DNA of 64,000 nt, taken from assembly GCF_900110035.1 (NCBI RefSeq), contig NZ_FOCF01000005.1, positions 1 through 64,000 of the forward strand, read 5' to 3'. Shown here in pieces: positions 56,064 to 64,000 of this stretch. Positions within the stretch are counted from its first letter, which is position 1; the number at the start of each line of letters is the position of its first letter. The notes beneath the pieces are model-generated. The model had not been told where the DNA came from. It searched no databases and saw nothing but the letters and a program-made list of their open reading frames with translations. This stretch comes from Sphingomonas gellani. Lineage in GTDB: Bacteria; Pseudomonadota; Alphaproteobacteria; Sphingomonadales; Sphingomonadaceae. Both the position numbers and the translations under genes were made by a program.

Positions 56064-56791
56064 TGCGGGCGTTGCGACGCGCCGGCGCGTTCCTCGTCAC
56101 GATCATGCTGGCGGCGGTCGCCGGCCTGACGCTGTTCGCGCTGCTGCGTGGTCACGCGGAGGATCTGCCATGGACCCCGGTCGACCTTTCCGCGCCGGTC
56201 GGAATGTTCACCGGCCGAAAGCTCACCGGGTTGAAACAGGACCTGCCTGCCTGCCGCGCCGCCATAGATGCGGCGGGCGTTCGCTACCGCCTGTTGCCGC
56301 CTCTACGCGCTGGCCAATGCGGCTATGACGATGCGGTACGACTACCGCCGGGCGGATCGCGCAGCATGGCGCTGTCACCGAGCGGGCCGGGCATGTCGTG
56401 CGCCGTCGCCGCTGCGCTGTCGGTATGGGAGTGGGAGGTGGTGCAGCCCGCGGCACAACGCTATTTCGGCCAGCCGGTCACGTCGCTGGAGCATTTCGGC
56501 ACGTATAACTGCCGACGAATCTATGGTCGCGACAATGGCTCATGGAGCGAACATGCCACCGCCAACGCGCTCGACGTGGCTGGATTCCGGCTGGCGAACG
56601 GCCGCCGGATCAGTGTCGTGCACGACTGGCGCGGGACCGGCAAGGACGCCGAGTTCCTGCGCACGGTACGTGATGGCGCATGCCGGCTTTTCGCGACGGT
56701 GCTGTCCCCCGACTACAACGCCGCTCATCGCGATCACCTGCACCTGGATCAGGCGTCACGCGGGGCGATGGGCTGGCGCGCCTGTCGCTAG
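56063..56791 (+). CDS. Extensin-like family protein (membrane-anchored)
   Basis: 242 residues with one N-terminal helix (residues 8-28). The Extensin-like_C domain (PF06904 type) shows 'DLPACRAAIDAAGVRYRLLP', 'PSGPGMSCAVAAALSVWEWE', 'TYNCRRIYGRDNGSWSEHAT', then ANALDVAGF and 'HRDHLHLD'. The His/Asp motifs match D-Ala-D-Ala peptidase-like (LAS) metal sites, so it is probably a periplasmic cell-wall hydrolase despite the plant-derived name. Coupled to the Nudix gene. Confidence 0.85.
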   Translation: MRALRRAGAFLVTIMLAAVAGLTLFALLRGHAEDLPWTPVDLSAPVGMFTGRKLTGLKQDLPACRAAIDAAGVRYRLLPPLRAGQCGYDDAVRLPPGGSRSMALSPSGPGMSCAVAAALSVWEWEVVQPAAQRYFGQPVTSLEHFGTYNCRRIYGRDNGSWSEHATANALDVAGFRLANGRRISVVHDWRGTGKDAEFLRTVRDGACRLFATVLSPDYNAAHRDHLHLDQASRGAMGWRACR

Positions 56792-56809
56792 CGCCGGCCC
56801 ATCGGCCTG

Positions 56810-57331
56810 TCAGTTGGGCAGTGCCGCCCCCGTATCCACCTTCTCGACCCAGCGCGGGAAGAAGGCCGGCTGACGGTTCGACCATCCGGCCGCTGTGGCC
56901 GCGCCCTCGCTAATCGACTGGAGCAGGTCGCGCCGCAGGTCGGGATGAAGGTGCGGCAAAGCAGCGGCGGCGCAGAATGCGGCGGGAAGCCACGGCCGCA
57001 CCTGTGCTCCGATCAAGCGCTCATAAAGGAAGCGAACGGCCGAAAAGCTGGACAGCCGCCCCTGCCCCAGATCGAACGCGACCAGCGTGATCAGCGGCGC
57101 CAGGAACGGCTCCACCGCCGCCAGTCCGCTGTCCTCCGGCACATGGTCGCGCAGCTCGGGCAGGATGCGGTACAGGCGCGCCTGTGCCCGGATGCTCGCG
57201 GCTTCGACTACGTCGCGCGACCAAAGCTGCATGGCGTCGTCACGATCAAGGCCGATGTCCAGAGAGCGGCGAACGTAACGCTGCGTCGCCGCGGGGAAGC
57301 TCGCGAACTCCTTGATCTCCGCCAGGGTCAT
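56810..57331 (-). CDS. Conserved hypothetical protein
   Basis: 173 residues from the ATG at 57331 (MTLAEIKEFASFPAATQRYV), preferred because GAGGGGG lies just upstream; an in-frame start at 57379 would add 16 residues. All-helical, no signal or membrane segment ('ELRDHVPEDSGLAAVEPFLA', 'PLITLVAFDLGQGRLSSF', 'LHPDLRRDLLQSISEGAATA'). Family not recognised. Confidence 0.6.
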   Translation of the reverse strand: MTLAEIKEFASFPAATQRYVRRSLDIGLDRDDAMQLWSRDVVEAASIRAQARLYRILPELRDHVPEDSGLAAVEPFLAPLITLVAFDLGQGRLSSFSAVRFLYERLIGAQVRPWLPAAFCAAAALPHLHPDLRRDLLQSISEGAATAAGWSNRQPAFFPRWVEKVDTGAALPN

Positions 57332-57575
57332 GACCCCCTCTGCCGGCCTGCTCCTGGAACCCATCGCGGTGACCCCCATCTCGTTGATCTCTGGGCCGAC
57401 ATACCGCCGGGATGGTTAACGCGAGCCTTCCCAAACGTCGCCGACGCGGGTCAGACGATCATTTTTCTTGCCGCGTTGCAACAATGGAATAAACGAAGCC
57501 CGGCCGACGACCGTTAAACGCCGCCGACCGGGACATTTCCGCAACTTGAGAGGCGGGACGAACCCGCCAGCGCCC

Positions 57576-57860
57576 TTACTCGGTTACGCCCGACCGAAGC
57601 CGTTCCGCTTCCGCGTCGTAGCCGGAAGAGGCCGGCGGTTCGTTGCTATGCACGGGCTGTGTCGATGCAGGCGGATCGCTGGCGTCCATGGATTCGTCCA
57701 GCGCATTGTCGAGCCGTGCGTCGGAGCTTTCCGGGTTCTTCTCCAGCCGCTTGGCGATCGACTTGTCCTGACCCGCATCCTGTCGCGGATCGCGTTCCTG
57801 ATTGCCCCCGGCGGGGGCGACGGACATACTGTCGAGTGCGCGTTCGTCGATGTCGGCCAT
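57576..57860 (-). CDS. Small acidic hypothetical protein
   Basis: 94 residues, highly polar and probably disordered ('GGNQERDPRQDAGQDKSIAK', 'SDARLDNALDESMDASDPPA'). The start ATG follows GGAGGGCATC. No family recognised; similar small acidic proteins occur in sphingomonads near stress genes. Confidence 0.5.
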   Translation of the reverse strand: MADIDERALDSMSVAPAGGNQERDPRQDAGQDKSIAKRLEKNPESSDARLDNALDESMDASDPPASTQPVHSNEPPASSGYDAEAERLRSGVTE

Positions 57861-57922
57861 GATGCCCTCCTGTTCTGATGCCGAGGGAGAAAACGGCCGG
57901 CGCGTCGCCGCGTTCCGTCATG

Positions 57923-57954
57923 AAAAAGGGCCCGGCGGTCATCCCGCCGAGCCC
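57923..57954 (-). terminator. Terminator after the Bax-inhibitor-1 gene
   Basis: GGGCCCGGCGG (57928-57938) pairs with CCGCCGAGCCC (57944-57954), one mismatch, loop of 5 bases. A T5 tract follows on the minus strand (57927-57923). Confidence 0.8.
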
Positions 57955-57979
57955 CTTGCTCATTCCGTCGTATGACTGC

Positions 57980-58726
57980 TTAGTTGCGGCTGCTGCCGAA
58001 CAGGCGAAGTACGAACAGGAACATGTTGATGAAGTCGAGGTACAGGCTGAGCGCCGACATCACCACGACTCGCTGCTCGTCCTCAGTGCCGCGGACATAT
58101 GCATACATGCTCTTGGTCCGCTGCGTGTCATAGGCGGTCAGACCCGCGAACAGCAGCACGCCGACGATGGAGATCACCGGGTTCAACCCGGGCAGCCAGA
58201 TCGCGATGATGCTGGCAACCAAGATGCCGATCACGCCCACCAGCAGGAAGGTGGCGAACGGCGACAGGTCGCGCTTCGTCGTGTAGCCGTACAGGCTGAG
58301 GCCCGCAAAGCCCGCGGCGGTCGCGAAGAATGCACCGGCCACCGACTCCCCAGTGTAGCGCAGGAACACCGTCGACAGGGACAGGCCCATCAACAAGGCA
58401 TAGCCCCAGAACAGCGCCTTCAGCGTGCCGGTCTGCATGCGCGCCTGGCCAAAGCTCATCGCGAACACGATGCCGACGGGCGCGAGCATCACGACCCACC
58501 CTAACAAATTGGGCGATCCCGTCTGCGGATTGAACAGCACCGAGACATAGCCGCTCATCGCAAAGCCCAACGCGACGACACCCGTCAGCAGGACCGCGGA
58601 GGTCATGTAGTTGTACACGGACAGCATGTAGGAACGCAGACCCGCGTCATATGCCGCGCCCTGCGCGCGCACCGTCTGGCCACCGAACGGCGACGCAGCG
58701 GGCCGGGGGTCGGACCAGTTTGCCAT
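57980..58726 (-). CDS. Bax inhibitor-1/YccA family membrane protein
   Basis: 248 residues from the ATG at 58726 (MANWSDPRPAASPFGG). Seven helices; family motifs include 'LRSYMLSVYNYMTSAVLLTG', 'GLSLSTVFLRYTGESVAGAF', 'LFAGLTAYDTQRTKSMYA' with conserved Asp residues, and 'ALSLYLDFINMFLFVLRLFG'. The family (TMBIM/YbhL-type) includes calcium or proton leak channels and proteins linked to membrane protein quality control. Monocistronic. Confidence 0.94.
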   Translation of the reverse strand: MANWSDPRPAASPFGGQTVRAQGAAYDAGLRSYMLSVYNYMTSAVLLTGVVALGFAMSGYVSVLFNPQTGSPNLLGWVVMLAPVGIVFAMSFGQARMQTGTLKALFWGYALLMGLSLSTVFLRYTGESVAGAFFATAAGFAGLSLYGYTTKRDLSPFATFLLVGVIGILVASIIAIWLPGLNPVISIVGVLLFAGLTAYDTQRTKSMYAYVRGTEDEQRVVVMSALSLYLDFINMFLFVLRLFGSSRN

Positions 58727-58846
58727 GTTGAACAAAGCTCCTTTTCCGGCAAAGTGCCGGTTACGGCGAATATCGGCCCGCTTCGGCCTGCTTTCAAGCG
58801 AAACACGCAACTGGCACCGGTTACGGAAACAGAACGTTACAATCCC

Positions 58847-59392
58847 ATGCCCCGCCTGTTCGTCGCCCTCCGGCCCCCGCCCGCCATTCGCGAGGATCTG
58901 CTCTCGCTGCAAGGCGGCGTGCCCGGCGCGCGGTGGCAGGACGAGGAGCAACTGCACCTGACCGTCCGCTTCATCGGGGATGTGGAGGGACCGGTCGCCG
59001 ACGATGTCGCCGCCGCGCTGGGCAGTGTTCATGCCTCCGCGCCGACCGCCCGCCTGTTCGGCGTCGGAGCGTTCCGCCACCGCGACCGGACAGAGGCGAT
59101 CTGGGCCGGGGTGCAGCCGGCCGACCCGCTGCGCGCCCTTCATGCAAAGGTCGATCAGGCCTGTGCCCGTGCTGGGTTGGAGCGTGAGCGGCGCAGCTAT
59201 CTGCCCCACATCACGCTGGCGCGCTTCTCACGGTCCGCCGGCGGCGATCCTGCGATCGAGCGATGGCTGGCCGAGCGCGCGGGCTTATCGGGGCCAAGCT
59301 TTCCCATGATGCACCTGATCCTGTATCAAAGCGTTCTGGGCCGGGACGGTGCGCGATACGAGGCGATCGCCCGTTGGCCGCTGACGGATTGA
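58847..59392 (+). CDS. thpR: RNA 2',3'-cyclic phosphodiesterase
   Basis: 181 residues from the ATG at 58847 (MPRLFVALRPPPAIRE). The two HxT/Sx motifs of the 2H phosphoesterase family are 'QLHLTVRFIGDV' and 'YLPHITLARFSR', one in each lobe. It opens 2',3'-cyclic phosphates, formerly called 2'-5' RNA ligase. It is followed 14 bases later by the superoxide dismutase gene. Confidence 0.93.
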   Translation: MPRLFVALRPPPAIREDLLSLQGGVPGARWQDEEQLHLTVRFIGDVEGPVADDVAAALGSVHASAPTARLFGVGAFRHRDRTEAIWAGVQPADPLRALHAKVDQACARAGLERERRSYLPHITLARFSRSAGGDPAIERWLAERAGLSGPSFPMMHLILYQSVLGRDGARYEAIARWPLTD

Positions 59393-59406
59393 AGGGAGAC
59401 ACGAAG

Positions 59407-59946
59407 ATGACACGCACATTGACGGCATTGGCGCTCATCGGGCTGGCCGGCTCGATCTCCGCGTGCGGACAGGACAAGCCCGCGACCGGCACGCCCGTCG
59501 CCGACGGCGCACATGCGACCGCGATGCTGATGACCGCCGCCGGTACGCCGGCCGGCAAGGCCACCGTGACGGAGGTTGCGGGCGGGCTGCGCTATACGCT
59601 TGACGTGCAGGGCCTGCCGCCCGGTACGCACGGCGCCCATGTCCACACCACCGGTCGCTGCGACGCCCCCGACTTCACCACGGCCGGCGGACACTGGAAC
59701 CCCACGTCCATGAAGCACGGCAGCATGAACCCGGCCGGCCCGCATCAGGGCGACCTGCCCAACCTGACGGTCGGCAACGATGGTCGCGGGACGCTGGCGG
59801 CGACCGTTCCGGGTCAGACGATGGCAGGATTGCTCGACGCGGACGGTGCCGCGCTGGTGATCCACGCCGGCCCCGACGATCTGATGACCGACCCGGCCGG
59901 CAACAGCGGCGAGCGTATTGCGTGCGGGGTCATCCAGCCCGCCTGA
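59407..59946 (+). CDS. sodC: Superoxide dismutase [Cu-Zn], lipoprotein
   Basis: 179 residues. The signal ends in a lipobox (ALIGLAGSISACGQ), so the enzyme would be lipid-anchored in the periplasm. Copper/zinc ligands: 'GTHGAHVHTTGRCDAPDF', 'GGHWNPTS', 'GPHQGDLPNLTVGNDGRG', and 'LVIHAGPDDLMTDPAGNSGE'. The disulfide pair is in RCDAP and IACGVIQ. It removes superoxide at the cell surface. Confidence 0.95.
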   Translation: MTRTLTALALIGLAGSISACGQDKPATGTPVADGAHATAMLMTAAGTPAGKATVTEVAGGLRYTLDVQGLPPGTHGAHVHTTGRCDAPDFTTAGGHWNPTSMKHGSMNPAGPHQGDLPNLTVGNDGRGTLAATVPGQTMAGLLDADGAALVIHAGPDDLMTDPAGNSGERIACGVIQPA

Positions 59947-59976
59947 GCTTTGAACCGGCAGCGGGGCGTGGCGCGG

Positions 59977-60720
59977 TCAGTTCCTGATCGCGCGGCGCTC
60001 CGCCCCCTGTTCCAGCCGCGCAAGTAGTTCGGCCAGGCTGGGCGCAACGCGCGGCTCGCTCGCGGCCGTTTCGCCGAAACGGATCACGGGCGTGAGGTCG
60101 AACGTCTCCAGCCGCTCACCCGGCCCGAGGGCCGGCGGCGCAGGCATCGCGCGAGCCGCTCCGGCGACCGCTTCCTCCGACGCGTTGTGGATCGGAAGAG
60201 GACCCTGTTCGGGAATGGCGGCCGGATCGAACGCCGCCAGTCGCTCCTCCAGATCGGCAGGAACGGTGCGCTCCACCGGCAAGACGAATTCGACCACGGT
60301 CGAGGGCGGCTCCGGCGTCGCACCCACTTCCATCAGCGGCGTGCCGAGATCGGCCGCCGACAGCGGCCGGCGCGGTGGCGCGTCGGGATGCGCATCGGCA
60401 CGGCGCACGCTGTGCGCCCCGTCAGTCCGCTGGGCCGGTCGATCGAGATAACCTCCCTCGCCGAACAGCAGGTACAGAGCCGCCCACGTCACCGCCGCCG
60501 CCAGTACCGCACCGCCCAGCGCCATCACGGCCCGCGCCGTCAGCCCCAGCGGGGGCTCCGCCGCGGGAACAAGCGCTGTGATGCCGCTGTTCCACACCAC
60601 CGACTCCAGCATGTCGGTCGGCATCAGCACGAATGTTGCGACGGTCAGTGCCCCGGCAATGGCACCGCCGATGATGGGAAGGGAGCCGGTCAGGCCCTGG
60701 ATGCGGGAATACGCGACCAT
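59977..60720 (-). CDS. Hypothetical membrane protein
   Basis: 247 residues with two N-terminal helices (residues of about 12-34 and 62-86: 'LPIIGGAIAGALTVATFVLM', 'VMALGGAVLAAAVTWAALYL'). A long cytoplasmic or periplasmic Pro/Glu/Ala-rich tail ends with a short helix 'SLAELLARLEQGAERR'. Its start lies inside the end of the glycosyltransferase gene (31-base overlap), so it is probably in the same operon. No family recognised. Confidence 0.65.
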   Translation of the reverse strand: MVAYSRIQGLTGSLPIIGGAIAGALTVATFVLMPTDMLESVVWNSGITALVPAAEPPLGLTARAVMALGGAVLAAAVTWAALYLLFGEGGYLDRPAQRTDGAHSVRRADAHPDAPPRRPLSAADLGTPLMEVGATPEPPSTVVEFVLPVERTVPADLEERLAAFDPAAIPEQGPLPIHNASEEAVAGAARAMPAPPALGPGERLETFDLTPVIRFGETAASEPRVAPSLAELLARLEQGAERRAIRN

Positions 60721-61928
60721 GTGGTTTCCGTCGATTCGGCCCTGATGAGCCTTTGGTAAAGGCCTGCGTAGCGAGAAACATTTGACGACCAGTTACGCTC
60801 CCGCTCGACAAAGGCCCAGCCCCGCGACCGGCGATCGTCCCATCCAGATCGATCGGCGAACAGGTCGGCCAGCGCCCGCGCCATGCCGGCAGGGTCTCCG
60901 GCCGGGAACAGCGTGCCGGTATCGCCGTCACGGATCAGCTCGCGGTGCCCGCCCACGTCGGACGCCGCGACCAGCCGCCGCTGCGCCATGGCCTCCAACG
61001 GTTTCAGTGGCGTGACGAGATCGGTCAGGCGCATCGCCTTGCGCGGATAAGCCAGGACGTCGACCATCCCATAGAACCGCTCCACCTCCTGATGGGGCAC
61101 GCGCCCGACGAAGAGGATGCGGTCGGCGACGGGCGATGCGGCGGCCTGCGCGCGCAGGGCCGCATCCATCGGCCCGCCACCCACCAGCAACAACCGGGCA
61201 CGCGGCCGTGCTGCCACCAGGGCCGGCATCGCGGCGATCAGGTCGTCTAGCCCCTCATAATCGTAGAAGCTGCCGATGAAGCCGACCACTTCCGCGTCCA
61301 GCAAGCCCCATTCTGCCGTCAGCGCCTCGTCGCGCGCGGCCGGCTCCCCGAACAGGGTCATGTCCACCCCGTTGGGCGACACCAGGATCTTGTCATCGTC
61401 CAGCCCGCGCTCCACCAGATCGCGCCGCAGCCCGTCGCAGATCACCGCCACGCCGTCCGCGCGCCGCGCGGCCCAGGTCTCCAGCGCGCGCGTGGCGCGG
61501 TATCGCAGCGAACCCTCGCGCCCGGTGCCGTTGCCGACCGCCGCATCCTCCCAGAACGCGCGGATTTCATAGACCAGCGGCAGGCGGCGACGACGCGCCA
61601 CGGCGAGCGCGGCCAGCGCGTCGAGCACTGGCGAGTGGGCGTGCAGGATGTCGGGCCGGAACGCCTGCACCGCGGCGTCGATGCGGCGTGCGAAGGCGAA
61701 CAGGCCCGTCGCCTCCCCCGCCAACCCTTGCGGTTCGGCCATGGGCGTCCGGAAGAAGCGCAGGCCATCGACCTCCACTTCCCCGCCGACCCCGTCGCGC
61801 TGCCTCGGCCCGGTGACCGCCGCCACCGTCCAGCCCAGAGACTGCTGCGCCTTCAGGATCGCGCGGGTGCGAAAGGTGTAACCGCTTTGCAGCGGCAGGC
61901 CATGGTCCAGGACATGAAGGATCCGCAT
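60690..61928 (-). CDS. Group 1 glycosyltransferase, exosortase-A-associated type
   Basis: 412 residues, GT-B fold. 'MRILHVLDHGLPLQSGYTFR' is the characteristic opening of the glycosyltransferases found with the exosortase A (PEP-CTERM/EPS) locus. 'DILHAHSPVLDALAALAVAR', 'KILVSPNGVDMTLFG' and the nucleotide-sugar site 'LKPLEAMAQRRLVAASDVGG' are typical of family 4. It would add a sugar to a lipid-linked surface glycan. It is divergent from the O-glycosylation ligase genes, which supports the locus assignment. Confidence 0.88.
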   Translation of the reverse strand: MRILHVLDHGLPLQSGYTFRTRAILKAQQSLGWTVAAVTGPRQRDGVGGEVEVDGLRFFRTPMAEPQGLAGEATGLFAFARRIDAAVQAFRPDILHAHSPVLDALAALAVARRRRLPLVYEIRAFWEDAAVGNGTGREGSLRYRATRALETWAARRADGVAVICDGLRRDLVERGLDDDKILVSPNGVDMTLFGEPAARDEALTAEWGLLDAEVVGFIGSFYDYEGLDDLIAAMPALVAARPRARLLLVGGGPMDAALRAQAAASPVADRILFVGRVPHQEVERFYGMVDVLAYPRKAMRLTDLVTPLKPLEAMAQRRLVAASDVGGHRELIRDGDTGTLFPAGDPAGMARALADLFADRSGWDDRRSRGWAFVERERNWSSNVSRYAGLYQRLIRAESTETTWSRIPASRA

Positions 61929-62010
61929 GCCCTCGCCATGCCACGCCCGGCTTAACGCCGCGTCAACCGCGCCGCCCTATGGCGTCGGACATGGCCCGGC
62001 CGGTTCCGCG

Positions 62011-62148
62011 ATGATCGACAATCTGACGATCCTGCTCACCCACGGGCTGATGCTGATCGCGGCGTGGCGCGTGCTGCGCCGGCCGGATCTGGACCGGGAG
62101 GGGCCGGCCATCCGGCGCGGGTTCCGGCGGACGCCGCCCGATGCATGA
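62011..62148 (+). CDS. Small membrane peptide upstream of the O-glycosylation ligase
   Basis: 45 residues, MIDNLTILLTHGLMLIAAWR..., one short hydrophobic helix then a basic Arg/Pro/Asp tail. It overlaps the start of the next gene by 8 bases, suggesting coupling. Small peptides of this kind occur at this place in exosortase-A loci; function unknown. Confidence 0.55.
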   Translation: MIDNLTILLTHGLMLIAAWRVLRRPDLDREGPAIRRGFRRTPPDA

Positions 62149-63484
62149 CCTGTTCCTTGTCGGCTTTCTGGTCGCCCTGTTCGCGCTCTCGACGGCGCGG
62201 CCGTTCCTGCTGGTCTGCGCCTATGTTTATATCGACGAGGTGTCGCCGCAGAGGCTGACCTATTGGCTGCTGAACAGCATCCCCATTTCGATGATCGCGG
62301 GCGCGGGCGCTTTCGCGACTTGGGCGTTGTTCGATGACAAGACCGACCTGCGCATCGCGCCGCGCCAGTGGTTGCTGCTGATGCTCGCCGCCTATTGTGG
62401 GTTCACTACCTACAACGCCGACTTTCCCATCGATGCGATGGAAATCTGGGACTATATCTGGAAGGCGCTGCTGTTCGCCGCCTTTCTGCCACTAACCCTG
62501 CGCACCCGGTTGCGTATCGAGACGCTGTTGCTGTTCATGATCCTGTCCGCGGCGACGATCATCATCGTCGGCGGGATCAAGACCCTGGTCAGCGGCGGCG
62601 GCTATGGCGAACTCAACCTGATGGTCACCAACAACAGCGGCCTGTACGAGGGCAGCACGATTTCCGCGGTGGCGATCGCGATCGTGCCGGTGATCCTGTG
62701 GTTCACCCATTACGGCACCGTGTTCCCGCCCGACTGGCGCGTCCGGCTGTTCAGCTATGCACTGTGTTTCGCCTGCCTGCTGATCCCGGTCGGCACGTCC
62801 GCGCGCACCGGCCTGCTGTGCATCGGCCTGCTGGCGGTGCTGATGTGGCGGACCGCGCGGCACAAGCTGCTGTACGCCGGGCTGGCGGTCGGGCTGGCCG
62901 TGACCGCGGTCCCGTTCCTGCCGGCCGCCTACACGGAGCGCATGAACACCATCAAGACCTACGACTCCGATCAGTCGGCCTCCACCCGGCTCGCGGTCTG
63001 GGCGTGGACGATCGACTATTCGCGCAGCCATCCGCTCGGCGGCGGCTTCAACGCCTTCAAGCAGAACAGGCTGACCATGGTGCTGAAGGCGGACCCGGCC
63101 ACCGGACAAGGAACGCGGGTGGCGTTCGACGCGGCGCGCGCCTGGCACAGCGCCTATTTCCAGATGCTGGGCGAACAGGGCTATCCCGGCCTGCTGATGT
63201 GGCTGGTCCTGAACATAACCGGGCTGGTGCGGATGGAGGTGCTGCGCCGACGGTTCCGCGATCCGACGACAGAGGACGCTTGGGCCGGATCGCTGGCGAA
63301 CGCGTTGCAGATGGCGCACCTGATCTACCTGCTGGGCGCGGCGTTCGTCGGCATCGCGCTGCAACCCTTTGTGTTGATGCTGATCTCCGTCCAGATCGGC
63401 CTGGATACCTATTTGGCCAGCAAGTCCGGGACGGTTCCTGCCGCCAGAAGCATCGCACGCCGAACCCGACCCACGCTGGCCTAG
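62141..63484 (+). CDS. Putative O-glycosylation ligase, exosortase A system-associated
   Basis: 447 residues with about ten to twelve helices. It belongs to the Wzy/WaaL-like polymerase/ligase class: 'ARPFLLVCAYVYIDEVSPQR', 'NNSGLYEGSTISAVAIAIVP', 'GTSARTGLLCIGLLAVLMWR', 'TIDYSRSHPLGGGFNAFKQN' and 'RAWHSAYFQMLGEQGYPGLL'. The periplasmic loop with the SRSHPLGGGF stretch and the conserved Arg/His are family hallmarks. It probably polymerises or transfers glycans in the exosortase-A (EPS/PEP-CTERM) pathway. The 3' end is convergent with the OhrR-like gene, 4-base overlap. Confidence 0.88.
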   Translation: MHDLFLVGFLVALFALSTARPFLLVCAYVYIDEVSPQRLTYWLLNSIPISMIAGAGAFATWALFDDKTDLRIAPRQWLLLMLAAYCGFTTYNADFPIDAMEIWDYIWKALLFAAFLPLTLRTRLRIETLLLFMILSAATIIIVGGIKTLVSGGGYGELNLMVTNNSGLYEGSTISAVAIAIVPVILWFTHYGTVFPPDWRVRLFSYALCFACLLIPVGTSARTGLLCIGLLAVLMWRTARHKLLYAGLAVGLAVTAVPFLPAAYTERMNTIKTYDSDQSASTRLAVWAWTIDYSRSHPLGGGFNAFKQNRLTMVLKADPATGQGTRVAFDAARAWHSAYFQMLGEQGYPGLLMWLVLNITGLVRMEVLRRRFRDPTTEDAWAGSLANALQMAHLIYLLGAAFVGIALQPFVLMLISVQIGLDTYLASKSGTVPAARSIARRTRPTLA

Positions 63485-63942
63485 TCCGGCGCGGTTGCGC
63501 CGCCGCCGATCGCGTCCCGCAACGCCTTGACCCGGACGTTCAGGTCGCCGAGCGCACCCGGCCCCATCCCGGATCGCGCCATCAGCGCCTCCGCCAGGCA
63601 TCCGCACTCCTCCCGCAGCGAAAGCCCGCGCGCGGTCAGCCGCACCTGCACCTGGCGCTCGTCGGCGGGGTTCCGATGCCGCGTCGCCAGCCCCGCGGCC
63701 TCCAGCCGCTTGACCAGCGGCGTAACCGTACTCGGCTCCAGCGACAGGCGGGCCGCGATGGCGCCCACGGTGCGGCCGTCTTCTTCCCATAAGGCGTGCA
63801 GAACGAGATATTGCGGATAGGTGATGCCGAGCCGATCGAGCATCGGCTTGTAAACGCGGGACACCGCCATCGACGCCGCATACAGCGAAAAACACAGCTG
63901 ATCGTCCAGAGGCCGAACGGGAGAGGAAGCGGGCGCGGACAT
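63481..63942 (-). CDS. ohrR: MarR-family regulator, OhrR-like peroxide sensor
   Basis: 153 residues from the ATG at 63942, 5 bases after GGAG. 'LDDQLCFSLYAASMAVSRVY' carries the conserved reactive Cys of OhrR, and 'LGITYPQYLVLHALWEEDGR' plus 'LEPSTVTPLVKRLEAAGLAT' form the winged-helix domain. A second Cys pair, 'LREECGCLAEAL', near the C-terminus fits the two-Cys OhrR type. It represses ohr until organic hydroperoxide oxidises the Cys. The partner ohr gene is expected just beyond the right edge. Confidence 0.88.
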   Translation of the reverse strand: MSAPASSPVRPLDDQLCFSLYAASMAVSRVYKPMLDRLGITYPQYLVLHALWEEDGRTVGAIAARLSLEPSTVTPLVKRLEAAGLATRHRNPADERQVQVRLTARGLSLREECGCLAEALMARSGMGPGALGDLNVRVKALRDAIGGGATAPD

Positions 63943-63987
63943 AATCACTCCAGGTCGATGGATCGGCGGCAGATCACCGTAATCGTA

Positions 63988-63997
63988 TATCGCGATA
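63988..63997. promoter_or_regulatory. TATCGCGATA palindrome upstream of the OhrR-like gene
   Basis: A perfect 10-bp palindrome in an AT-rich stretch 45 bases before the start codon. It could be part of the OhrR operator in a divergent ohr promoter; the window ends 3 bases later. Confidence 0.35.
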
Positions 63998-64000
63998 AAT

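Overview
The window is high-GC DNA from an alphaproteobacterium, most likely Sphingomonas or a close relative in the Sphingomonadaceae. The evidence is the alpha ribosomal operon (rpsM-rpsK-rpoA-rplQ) next to guaA, MetH split into two polypeptides, a D-3-hydroxybutyrate dehydrogenase, an exosortase-A-associated glycan locus and a DUF2171/SWFGD-type protein. This assignment is inference from gene content; no 16S rRNA gene is present.

Bases 1 to about 9750 are the right part of a prophage. It holds the 3' part of a lectin-like tail protein, two small membrane proteins (one with a coiled coil), a muramidase-type endolysin with a hydrophobic C-terminus and a large BNR/lectin-like tail protein. 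Next come genes that look like lysogenic-conversion cargo (a membrane acyltransferase, a secreted beta-helix protein, a secreted two-repeat protein) and a minus-strand run of very small phage genes, one broken by an in-frame stop. No prophage integrase is visible. A gene-poor stretch with one unknown gene and tRNA-Pro(TGG) follows.

Bases 11703-18732 form a separate integrative island of about 7 kb inserted at the 3' end of guaA. A degenerate copy of the guaA 3' end, still encoding TIEWE-stop, marks the far end, and a P4-type tyrosine integrase plus an AlpA-like regulator lie next to guaA. The cargo is two operons. The plus-strand one has four overlapping genes: a basic 60-residue protein, a TIR/deoxyribosyltransferase-like protein, a DUF4238 protein and a protein ending in an Apea-like HEPN domain with an R-x4-H motif. 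The minus-strand one encodes an SNase-like protein with altered catalytic positions, an AlkB-like dioxygenase and an HNH-type protein. The four-gene operon is the best candidate for an undescribed system, probably anti-phage defence.

Bases 18715-64000 are mostly ordinary chromosome: guaA; the alpha operon; an SGNH hydrolase/acyltransferase pair; acnA; an amino-acid permease; an amidohydrolase; threonine ammonia-lyase; the N-end-rule aminoacyl-protein transferase; a DsbD/ScsB-type protein; a PafA-type phosphatase. A methionine operon follows (ArsR-methyltransferase regulator, metF, metH N- and C-terminal parts), with a 20-bp perfect palindrome just upstream of its first start codon.

The rest includes two lipoproteins and an aldo/keto reductase, a CgeB-like glycosyltransferase with a nucleotidyltransferase and a GNAT protein, a cation efflux protein, a YpfJ-type zinc protease, tRNA-Ala(CGC), Nudix and extensin-like genes, a Bax-inhibitor-1 protein, ThpR, a lipoprotein Cu/Zn superoxide dismutase, an exosortase-A-associated glycosyltransferase and O-glycosylation ligase, and an OhrR-like regulator at the right edge. 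A second likely pseudogene lies at 28656-29060.
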